Below, one piece after another: positions 57,441 through 64,000 of a DNA stretch of 64,000 nt. The translations under genes and the position numbers were made by a program. Every line of letters begins with the position of its first letter. Position 1 is the first letter of the stretch. Source of the stretch: Saccharospirillum mangrovi (GTDB lineage Bacteria > Pseudomonadota > Gammaproteobacteria > Pseudomonadales > Natronospirillaceae); the NCBI RefSeq assembly GCF_003367315.1, contig NZ_CP031415.1:2726001-2790000 (forward strand), written 5' to 3'. The notes beneath the pieces are model-generated. The model was not told the DNA's origin, searched no databases, and was given only the letters and a program-made list of their open reading frames with translations.

Positions 57441-58709
57441 TTGACCGATTTCGTTCATCTGTTCCGCAACAGCGCGCCTTATATTCATGCCTACCGCGGC
57501 AAAACGGCGGTCATCTGGTTACGTGGCAAAGTATTGAGCCAGGCTGCCGTTCAATCGTTGGTAGCTGACCTGGCACTGCTCAACAGCCTCGGATTGAAAC
57601 TGGTCATCGGCTTTGATGCCGAAGAAGCAGAAGGCGCCCGCCTCGACAGCGAAGCGCCCATCGATACCACGACCATGGACGCCATCCTGGCGCGCATCGG
57701 TCATTGGCGTTCACGTCTGGAAGCGCATTTCAGCCAGGGCCTGTCCAATTCCCCCATGCACGGGGCACGCATCCGTGTGATTGGTGGCAACTTTGTTACT
57801 GCCCGCCCGGCTGGTGTAGTCGACGGGACCGACCTTCTGGCGCAAGGTAGGGTGCGCCGTATCGACCATCAGGCCATTCGCGGTCACCTCGATCAGGGCC
57901 ACATCGTGTTGTTGCCGCCGCTGGGTTATTCCGTCACTGGCGAAGTCTTCTACCTGGCGCCAGATCATCTGCTGGTTGAAACCGCGCGTCGTCTGGATGC
58001 CGACAAACTGGTGATCATCGGTGACGACCCTTTACCGCTGACCGATCATCAAAAAGAGCTGACCGCTTTCGAGTTAAGCCAATGCCTCAGCCGGCTTGAC
58101 AGCGAACAAGCTGGCAGTCGCGAATTGCGTGCGGCCCTGGCCGCTAACGACGCGGGCATCGGCCGTTGCCATGTGATCGACGGCCAACAAGACGGCGCAC
58201 TGCTGGGCGAACTGTTCACCCGAGACGGCGTTGGCACCATGATCGCCCGCGATCGTTACGACACCTTCCGCGCCGCCCGCACCGACGACATCAACGGCAT
58301 TCTGGCACTGCTGCATCCGCTGGAAGAAGCGGGCATTCTGGTACGGCGCAGCCGGGAAAAACTGGAAAACGAAATCGACCATTTCTACGTCAACGAACGC
58401 GACGGCATGATCGTCGGTTGCGCGGCACTGTACCCGATGGCCGATACCAATCCACCGGTAGCAGAACTCGCCTGCGTGGCTGTGCATCCGGATTACCGTC
58501 AGTCCGGTCGGGGCGACGCGCTCTTGAGCGCACTGGAAAAACGCGCCCGCCAGGAACGCATCGAACGCTTGTTCGTGCTGACCACACAAACGGCGCACTG
58601 GTTTGCCGAGCGTGGTTTCGAGTCTGCCCCGGTCAGCGATCTGCCGCCGGGCCGGCAGCAGCTGTATAACTACCAGCGCAACTCCAAAGTCTATTTTAAA
58701 ACGCTCTGA
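57441..58709 (+). CDS. argA: N-acetylglutamate synthase
   Basis: A 422-residue enzyme for the first step of arginine synthesis. It has an N-terminal amino-acid-kinase-like domain (about 1-280) that binds arginine as feedback inhibitor, and a C-terminal GNAT domain with acetyl-CoA loop DYRQSGRGDALL. It starts at a TTG with GGAGG nine bases upstream, inside the terminator hairpin of crp. pyrF follows after 15 bases. Confidence 0.95.
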   Translation: MTDFVHLFRNSAPYIHAYRGKTAVIWLRGKVLSQAAVQSLVADLALLNSLGLKLVIGFDAEEAEGARLDSEAPIDTTTMDAILARIGHWRSRLEAHFSQGLSNSPMHGARIRVIGGNFVTARPAGVVDGTDLLAQGRVRRIDHQAIRGHLDQGHIVLLPPLGYSVTGEVFYLAPDHLLVETARRLDADKLVIIGDDPLPLTDHQKELTAFELSQCLSRLDSEQAGSRELRAALAANDAGIGRCHVIDGQQDGALLGELFTRDGVGTMIARDRYDTFRAARTDDINGILALLHPLEEAGILVRRSREKLENEIDHFYVNERDGMIVGCAALYPMADTNPPVAELACVAVHPDYRQSGRGDALLSALEKRARQERIERLFVLTTQTAHWFAERGFESAPVSDLPPGRQQLYNYQRNSKVYFKTL

Positions 58710-58724
58710 ACCCTTGGAGACCGC

Positions 58725-59540
58725 ATGACATTTATCGACCAACTTCAGGCCCGCTGGCAGGCAGGCACCCAACTCTGTGTCGGCCTCGACCCTTTCCGTG
58801 AGCGCTTCCCGGCTCGATTCCAACAGCACAAAGACGGCATCGAACAGTTCAACAACGCCATCGTCGATGCTACGGCCGATCTGGTCTGCGCCTTCAAACC
58901 TCAGTTTGCGCACCACGCCGCCGAATCGGCCGAAGCCCAGCTCAAAGCCAGCATCGGCTATATAAAGCAGCAATATCCGAACGTTCCGGTGATTCTCGAC
59001 GCCAAACGCGGCGACATTGGCTCAACGGCCGCCATGTACGCCCGCGAAGCCTTCGAACATTACGGCGCTGATGCCGTCACCGTGAATCCTTATATGGGCG
59101 CCGATACCGTTCTGCCGTTTGCCGAACATCGCGACAAAGGTGTTATCGTGCTGTGCCGCACGTCCAACCCAAGTGCCAGAGATTTTCAGGATCAGCTAAT
59201 CGACGGCGAGCCTCTGTACATTCACGTAGCCCGTCGGGCGCAAGACGCTTGGAATGGGAACGGCAATCTGTGTCTGGTGGTTGGTGCGACGGCACCGGAA
59301 GAAATGGCGCGCATTCGTGCCGCTGCGCCAGACTTACCCTTGCTGGTGCCCGGCATTGGCGCTCAAGGTGGGGATCTGGCTGCCACCGTCCGTTACGGCC
59401 AAACCGCACCGGGACGAGGGTTGATGATCAACGCATCCCGCTCGGTACTCTATGCCAGTGAAGGCGATGATTTTGCCAGCGCCGCCCGACAGGAGGCGCT
59501 GACCTTGCGCGATCAGATTCAGGCGCTGGCGTTTGCTTAA
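58725..59540 (+). CDS. pyrF: Orotidine 5'-phosphate decarboxylase (type 2)
   Basis: A 271-residue enzyme that makes [15 protein letters not shown] at the start and the catalytic [15 protein letters not shown] are those of the longer type 2 family, also found in mycobacteria and some proteobacteria, not the short enteric type. TTGGAGA precedes the ATG. Probably co-transcribed with argA; both use carbamoyl-phosphate-linked pathways, which may be coincidence. The stop overlaps the convergent msrA by four bases. Confidence 0.93.
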   Translation: MTFIDQLQARWQAGTQLCVGLDPFRERFPARFQQHKDGIEQFNNAIVDATADLVCAFKPQFAHHAAESAEAQLKASIGYIKQQYPNVPVILDAKRGDIGSTAAMYAREAFEHYGADAVTVNPYMGADTVLPFAEHRDKGVIVLCRTSNPSARDFQDQLIDGEPLYIHVARRAQDAWNGNGNLCLVVGATAPEEMARIRAAAPDLPLLVPGIGAQGGDLAATVRYGQTAPGRGLMINASRSVLYASEGDDFASAARQEALTLRDQIQALAFA

Positions 59541-60157
59541 ATCGGGCAGACCGCGCCAGTACCTTTCAAGCCGCAATAGCCGAGTGGGTTCTTGTACAGA
59601 TACTGCTGGTGGTAAGTCTCAGCAAAGTAAAATGCCGGCTTGGGCGCCAACTCTGTAGTGATCGGGCCTTTGCTCAGCGAATCCAATTGCGACTGGAAGA
59701 CTGCCAACGTATCGCGCGCGACCGCCAATTGGGCCTCGTCACCATAGACCGCAGAGCGGTACTGAGTGCCAATGTCATTACCCTGGCGCATGCCCTGAGT
59801 CGGATCGTGGGCTTCCCAAAAAGACTTCAACAACTTCGCTAACGGCAACACGGCCGGGTCGTACACCACCCGGACAATTTCAGTGTGTCCGGTGCGACCC
59901 GAGCAGACTTCTTCATAAGTCGGATTCGGTGTCGAGCCACCGGCATAGCCCACCGCCGTGTTCACCACACCTGGCAACTGCCAGAAATGCCGCTCAGCGC
60001 CCCAGAAACAGCCCATGCCCAGGAAGATTTCCTCGCAGCCGTCGGGGGTGTCACGCATATCGATGTCCAGGACGAGATGGTGGTAATCGACGTCCAGCGG
60101 CTCCGAACGACCGGAAAGAAGTTCGTCGGCACTGGGCATGAGAGTGGATCGGGCCAT
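59537..60157 (-). CDS. msrA: Peptide methionine sulfoxide reductase MsrA
   Basis: A 206-residue repair enzyme that reduces methionine-S-sulfoxide. The catalytic GCFWGAE is at about residues 50-56, with [19 protein letters not shown] and the GTQYRS segment following. Two C-terminal Cys ([14 protein letters not shown]) are candidates for resolving residues. AGGAG lies upstream of the ATG. Its 3' end overlaps pyrF; its 5' end faces the second PilZ gene. Confidence 0.95.
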   Translation of the reverse strand: MARSTLMPSADELLSGRSEPLDVDYHHLVLDIDMRDTPDGCEEIFLGMGCFWGAERHFWQLPGVVNTAVGYAGGSTPNPTYEEVCSGRTGHTEIVRVVYDPAVLPLAKLLKSFWEAHDPTQGMRQGNDIGTQYRSAVYGDEAQLAVARDTLAVFQSQLDSLSKGPITTELAPKPAFYFAETYHQQYLYKNPLGYCGLKGTGAVCPI

Positions 60158-60221
60158 GATGGCGCTCCTGCTTGTCGGAAATAAGGATCAGCTATGAAAT
60201 CGCCAGGCCAGCGGCCTCGCG

Positions 60222-60250
60222 TTGCAGCCTAGATGCGCGCCAACTATAGT
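60222..60250 (+). promoter_or_regulatory. Promoter of the second PilZ gene
   Basis: -35 TTGCAG (60222-60227), 17-base spacer, -10 TATAGT (60245-60250), 29 bases before the ATG. A good sigma-70 match. Confidence 0.65.
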
Positions 60251-60278
60251 GTTTTCAACACCCGCTGAGGAAGTATTG

Positions 60279-60665
60279 ATGACCAAAGAACAACGCCGTT
60301 TTCAGCGCATCGCCTTCGATGCCCGAGTCGCCCTGGAGTTTGGCGACCAGCACTACCTCGGCGTGCTGCGCGACATCAGTCTCAAGGGCGCCTTGATCAT
60401 GTTGAATGAAACGACCCCGCACATTGCTACCGGTCAGATTGGTCAACTCAAAGTTCGATTGGATCAGGGCGATGTGGAAATGCAGATGGAAATCACCGTC
60501 GCGTACGTCCATCCCCAGCGCCAGGCCTGTGGCGTTAACATCCTGTCCATGGATGTGGACACCGCCTCGCATTTGCGTCGACTGGTTGAAGTCAACCTGG
60601 GCGACGCCGAAGCGCTGCAACGCGAGCTGAGTAATCTAATCGACGCTATGGAAGCCGAATCCTGA
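60279..60665 (+). CDS. PilZ domain protein, second copy
   Basis: A 128-residue single-domain protein. RxxxR (RRFQR) at residues 6-10 and DxSxxG (DISLKG) about 28 residues later form the c-di-GMP site. GAGGAAG precedes the ATG at 60279; the upstream in-frame start lies within the promoter. Related in plan to the PilZ protein at 28082 but clearly different in sequence. Monocistronic. Confidence 0.88.
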   Translation: MTKEQRRFQRIAFDARVALEFGDQHYLGVLRDISLKGALIMLNETTPHIATGQIGQLKVRLDQGDVEMQMEITVAYVHPQRQACGVNILSMDVDTASHLRRLVEVNLGDAEALQRELSNLIDAMEAES

Positions 60666-60981
60666 CTAAAACCGCACCATTTTTGGGCGACGGCCATTTT
60701 TGACGGCCAATTCCGAACAAAAAAGGTGCCGTTTTCTTCCCTCTTATTCGTCGCTATCTTCGGCGAAAAATTCGGTATAATGCCGCCTGCAACCGATTAC
60801 GGACGCCTATCGGTTTGGTGGTTGTGGAATATGAAAAACATCGTTGATGTTTTTGAAAAGATATGACACTTTCACTGCTTTCCATTGGACGGGTTGGCTT
60901 ATTGGCCAACCCGTTCTTGTTTCAATTGCCGGCCTTCAAAAGAGGTTGGCAGTCGTCAGTCACAACAAAAGAGGATCATTC
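60666..60981 (+). promoter_or_regulatory. Structured leader and promoter region of oppA
   Basis: A gene-free 316-base stretch. TATAAT at 60776-60781 (weak -35) probably starts a leader of about 200 bases. Three perfect hairpins follow: AACCGAT/ATCGGTT (60791-60815), AAAAACATC/GATGTTTTT (60834-60854, three-base loop) and CGGGTTGGC/GCCAACCCG (60890-60913). GAGGATC before the oppA ATG is the ribosome site. The frame of oppA is open from 60844, but the ATG at 60982 starts the lipoprotein signal. Confidence 0.55.
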
Positions 60982-62646
60982 ATGAAACCCATCGCTGAAC
61001 ATTGGCGACTGAGCCTGGCTGCTGCGTTGATCGCAGGTGTTGCCCTGGCCGGTTGCTCACAAGACGAAGAGAGCACAAGCAGTGCCCAGTCTGCACCCGC
61101 CGCTACTCACCCGGTTACCGGTGAAAAGCTGGCTGCAGAACAAGTGTTCCGTTATCAGGCTCTGGACGAAGTTTCTTCCTTCGACCCGCAAGTGGTTGAA
61201 GATGTCGACGGCTCCTACATCTCTCGCGACCTGTTCGAAGGTCTGCTGAACGCCGACAAAGATGGCAACCCGGTTCCTGGCGTTGCTGAGCGTTACGAAT
61301 CTACCAACAACAACCAAACCTGGACTTTCCACCTGCGCAACACCGCCAAGTGGTCTGACGGCAAGCCGGTCACCGCAGGCGATTTCGTCTACGCCTGGCG
61401 CCGTGCTGTTGATCCGGAACTGGCGTCCCCGTACGCCTGGTACATGTCTTTGATGGCGCTGAAAAACGTTGACGCCGTCCTGGAAGGCGACCTGCCGGGT
61501 GAAGAGCTGGGCGTAACCGCCCTCGACGATTACACCCTGGAAGTTCAACTGGAGCGTCCGCTGCCTTACTTCCCGCAGATGGTTATGCACTCCACCACCT
61601 TCCCGTCACCGCAATGGGTAATCGACGAGTACGGTATCGAGTGGACCCGTCCGGGCAATCTGGTTGGTAATGGCGCTTTCACTCTGACCGAATACGTCAT
61701 CGGTGAGCGTACTGTGCTGGAGCGCAACCCGCTGTACTGGAACAACGCCGAAAACCTGATCGATCGCGTTGAAGCCTACGTCATCAACGACGAAAACCAA
61801 GGCCTGACTCGCTACGAAGCCGGCGAACTGGACAAAACTGACATCCCGGCCGGCCAATACCCGCGTCTGGAACAGCAGTCTCCGGAAGAAGCCCACGCGG
61901 TTCCGAGCCTGTGCTCTTACTACTATGTGTTTAACAACGAAGTTGCACCGTTCGACGACGTTCGCGTCCGTAAGGCACTGTCTTACGCCATCGACCGCGA
62001 CATCATCGTTGAAAACGTCACCCAGGGCGGCCAGTTCCCGGGTTACACCTTCACTCCTGAGCTGACCGCTGGCTTCACTCCGCCGACCGTTGACTTCGCC
62101 ACCATGACTCAAGCTGAGCGCGACGCCGAAGCCAAGCGCCTGCTGGCCGAAGCCGGTTATGGTCCGCAAAACCCGTTGAACTTCGAAATCCTGTTCAACA
62201 GCTCAGAAAGCCACCGTGCCATTGCCGTTGCAGTCGCTGCGATGTGGAAAGAAAAACTGGGCGTCAACGCCACTTTGGCTAACCAGGAATGGCAAACCTT
62301 CCTGACCACCCGCAGCGAAGGCAACTTCCAGGTAGCACGTGCCGGCTGGTGCGGTGACTACAACGAAGCCTCAACCTTCCTCGACCTGATGCAGTCTGAA
62401 TCCGGCTACAACGACGCTAACTACGTCTCTGCCGAATACGACCGTCTGGACGCCGAAGCCAAAACCATGACTGACCCGAGCGACAACTACACGCAAATGG
62501 AGTTGTTGATCGCCGAAGACATGCCGAATGCTCCGATCTATCACTACACCGAAGTATTCATGCTCAAGCCGTACGTCAAAGGCTGGCGCTATAACGATGT
62601 TCAACAGAACACTTACAGCCGCGAGCTGTACATTGTTGAACATTGA
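60982..62646 (+). CDS. oppA: Oligopeptide ABC transporter substrate-binding lipoprotein
   Basis: A 554-residue extracytoplasmic solute receptor (SBP family 5). The signal has lipobox LAGC (Cys25), so it is membrane-anchored even in this Gram-negative. FEGLLNADKDGNPVPGVAERYE, WKFHLR-like WTFHLRNTAKWSDGKPVTA and ALSYAIDRD are typical of OppA. It binds peptides for the OppBCDF importer. Followed by a terminator, then oppB and oppC, so the receptor is probably made in excess over the permease. Codon use looks biased to preferred codons, as for a highly expressed gene. Confidence 0.94.
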   Translation: MKPIAEHWRLSLAAALIAGVALAGCSQDEESTSSAQSAPAATHPVTGEKLAAEQVFRYQALDEVSSFDPQVVEDVDGSYISRDLFEGLLNADKDGNPVPGVAERYESTNNNQTWTFHLRNTAKWSDGKPVTAGDFVYAWRRAVDPELASPYAWYMSLMALKNVDAVLEGDLPGEELGVTALDDYTLEVQLERPLPYFPQMVMHSTTFPSPQWVIDEYGIEWTRPGNLVGNGAFTLTEYVIGERTVLERNPLYWNNAENLIDRVEAYVINDENQGLTRYEAGELDKTDIPAGQYPRLEQQSPEEAHAVPSLCSYYYVFNNEVAPFDDVRVRKALSYAIDRDIIVENVTQGGQFPGYTFTPELTAGFTPPTVDFATMTQAERDAEAKRLLAEAGYGPQNPLNFEILFNSSESHRAIAVAVAAMWKEKLGVNATLANQEWQTFLTTRSEGNFQVARAGWCGDYNEASTFLDLMQSESGYNDANYVSAEYDRLDAEAKTMTDPSDNYTQMELLIAEDMPNAPIYHYTEVFMLKPYVKGWRYNDVQQNTYSRELYIVEH

Positions 62647-62664
62647 TCAACTAGCGTAAGAGTC

Positions 62665-62692
62665 AGGCACCGCCCTTGTGGCGGTGCCTTTT
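62665..62692 (+). terminator. Terminator after oppA
   Basis: AGGCACCGCC (62665-62674), five-base loop, GGCGGTGCCT (62680-62689) and TTT. It separates the abundant receptor gene from the permease genes. A TAGAAT box at 62810-62815 may start oppBC again. Confidence 0.87.
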
Positions 62693-62845
62693 CATATACA
62701 GCACGACCTTCCGCCACCTTATCCGTGATTAAACCTTTGTTTTCATAGCTTTACGGCGCAGTCACTGCGCAATCCGAGGGAATGTTCGAAAGCTGGAGTG
62801 GGACTTTAGTAGAATAGGCGGCGTTTTTTTCAGCAGGCTATAAGC

Positions 62846-63769
62846 ATGATCAACTTCATCATCCGACGATTAGGCGTTGCCATCCCAACGCTGCTGGTTC
62901 TTATCGTCATCTCCTTCATCATGATGCACTCGGCGCCGGGCGGCCCGTTCAACAGCGAAAAACCATTGCCGCCGGAAGTACTCGCCAACATTGAGGCCAA
63001 GTACGGTCTGGATCGACCGCTTTACCAACAGATCGGCACTTACATCTATAACATCGTTACCCATTTCGATTTTGGTCCGTCTTACAAATTCAAGGACCGA
63101 ACCGTTAACGACATGATCGAAAGCGGCTTCCCGGTCACCCTCACCTATGGTTTCTGGGCCTTCGTCTTTGCGGTTGTGCTGGGGATATCCTTGGGTGTGA
63201 TCGCCGCGCTCAAGCACAACACCAAGGGCGACTACTTTGCCGTCGGCTTCGCCATTGTCGGCCAGGTACTGCCCAACTTCGTGATGGCGCCGATTCTGGT
63301 GCTGGTGTTCACCCTCCACCTGGGCTGGTTGCCCGGCGGCGGTTGGCGCGGCGGCCAGATTCAATACATCATTCTGCCCGTGGTGGCCTTAGGCACCAGT
63401 TTCCTCGCCAGCATCGCGCGTATTACCCGCTCCAGCATGCTGGAAGTGCTGAACGCCAACTACATTCGTACTGCCCGTGCCAAGGGCATGCCGTTTCATC
63501 ACATCCTGTTCCGCCACACCCTCAAGCCCGCCATGTTGCCGGTCCTGTCTTATTTGGGCCCAACCTTTGTGATCATGATCACCGGCTCGGTCATTATTGA
63601 CGTCTATTTCACCACCGGTGGGATTGGCGCCTATTTCGTTAACGCGGCCCTGAACCGCGATTACTCGGTCATCATGGGCGTCACTATTTTGCTGGGCGCG
63701 CTGACCATTCTGTTCAACACCATCGTCGATATTCTCTACGCCTGGATCGACCCCAAGATCCGGCTCTGA
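62846..63769 (+). CDS. oppB: Oligopeptide ABC transporter permease OppB
   Basis: A 307-residue inner-membrane permease with six predicted helices. It begins MINFIIRRLGVAIPTLLVL and has the EAA-type coupling loop (IRTARAKGMPFHHILFRHTLKPA, about residues 210-232) that contacts the ATPases. AGCAGG is a weak ribosome site. oppC starts 12 bases after the stop. Confidence 0.95.
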   Translation: MINFIIRRLGVAIPTLLVLIVISFIMMHSAPGGPFNSEKPLPPEVLANIEAKYGLDRPLYQQIGTYIYNIVTHFDFGPSYKFKDRTVNDMIESGFPVTLTYGFWAFVFAVVLGISLGVIAALKHNTKGDYFAVGFAIVGQVLPNFVMAPILVLVFTLHLGWLPGGGWRGGQIQYIILPVVALGTSFLASIARITRSSMLEVLNANYIRTARAKGMPFHHILFRHTLKPAMLPVLSYLGPTFVIMITGSVIIDVYFTTGGIGAYFVNAALNRDYSVIMGVTILLGALTILFNTIVDILYAWIDPKIRL

Positions 63770-63780
63770 GGGCTTTATTC

Positions 63781-64000
63781 ATGTTGTTACGTTCCAAAAA
63801 AACCGCAGTACTCGCGGAAAGTCTGGCCAATACGGAAATGGCCGGCCGCAGCCTGTGGAAAACCGCCATGTTGCGTTTCGCCCGCAACAAGGCAGCCATG
63901 TTCAGTCTGTTTATTTTGCTGGCGGTGTTCCTGTTCGCCTACGTTGGCCCGGTGTTCGCCCAGTGGGATTTCGACAAAGTCGACTGGAGCGCCATCGGTA
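63781..64000 (+). CDS. oppC: Oligopeptide ABC transporter permease OppC, N-terminal part
   Basis: The first 73 residues are in the window; the gene runs off the end. The cytoplasmic N-terminus includes SLWKTAMLRFARNKAAMFSLFILL, where RxxRNKAAMFSL leading into the first helix is characteristic of OppC/DppC. Twelve bases after oppB. Confidence 0.9.
   Translation, partial: MLLRSKKTAVLAESLANTEMAGRSLWKTAMLRFARNKAAMFSLFILLAVFLFAYVGPVFAQWDFDKVDWSAIG

Noticed and set aside
60844-60981. 46-residue N-terminal extension of oppA
   Set aside because: It would bury the lipoprotein signal inside the protein and lies in a structured leader; the ATG at 60982 has a GAGG ribosome site and the lipobox at the right distance.
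1-64000. tRNA, rRNA or insertion-sequence genes
   Set aside because: No cloverleaf-like segment with a GTTCRANNC-type arm, no long rRNA match beyond the short 16S-like tail at 4029-4041, and no transposase or terminal inverted repeats with target duplication were noticed. A dedicated tRNA search could still correct this.

Overview
The window is GC-rich, densely packed chromosomal DNA from a gammaproteobacterium. Several neighbourhoods are typical of the Pseudomonas/Oceanospirillales side of the class: holA-lptE-leuS, ntrB-ntrC, hisB-hisH-hisA-hisF with a stand-alone HisB, aroQ-accB-accC-prmA, dusB-fis-purH-purD, and crp/vfr with speD and an OsmC protein. A secreted GH14 beta-amylase beside a MalT-type regulator suggests a marine or saline polysaccharide user. 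A Saccharospirillum- or Reinekea-like organism is my guess; the genus cannot be fixed from the sequence alone. I saw no rRNA genes, tRNA genes, insertion sequences, prophage or CRISPR array.

Layout. 1-4.0 kb: leuS, lptE and the start of holA, then a zinc-ribbon methyltransferase (all minus). 4.1-9.9 kb: a hybrid 7TM sensor kinase, an unknown tryptophan-rich membrane protein and a repeat-rich lipoprotein. 9.9-13.8 kb: argG and ntrBC (minus). 14-17.2 kb: a large diguanylate cyclase. 17.2-20.5 kb: a PanZ-like GNAT protein (minus) and hisBHAF. 20.5-25 kb: a small accessory stretch with an AbiEii-type nucleotidyltransferase pair, a PhoD-like phosphatase, two uncharacterised proteins and an SRPBCC protein. 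25-28.5 kb: a Bcr/CflA exporter, xylB and a PilZ protein. 28.6-34 kb: beta-amylase, MalT-like regulator and a solitary ParA. 34.3-37.4 kb: pfkA, aroA and ppa. 37.5-41.2 kb: a twelve-repeat kelch-like lipoprotein and a DUF2333 protein (minus). 41.5-53.5 kb: aroQ-accBC, prmA, a zinc-ribbon/DUF3426 protein, dusB-fis, purHD, a second hybrid kinase and coq7. 53.5-56.5 kb: CYTH phosphatase, speD and osmC (minus). 56.7-64 kb: crp, argA, pyrF, msrA (minus), a second PilZ protein and the start of an opp peptide-uptake operon.

How the genes work together. Most are core metabolism: arginine (argG, argA), histidine, shikimate (aroQ, aroA), fatty-acid initiation (accBC), purines and pyrimidines, ubiquinone and spermidine. 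Regulation is well represented: NtrBC for nitrogen, CRP, Fis, two 7TM hybrid kinases, a diguanylate cyclase with an intact I-site and two small PilZ proteins that could read c-di-GMP. The main unexplained material is (i) a two-gene nucleotidyltransferase module whose promoter is overlapped by a dyad, (ii) a 200-base oppA leader with three perfect hairpins, (iii) a terminator whose 3' arm carries the argA ribosome-binding site, (iv) a perfect 20-bp palindrome in front of the beta-amylase, and (v) two repeat-built lipoproteins of unknown role.
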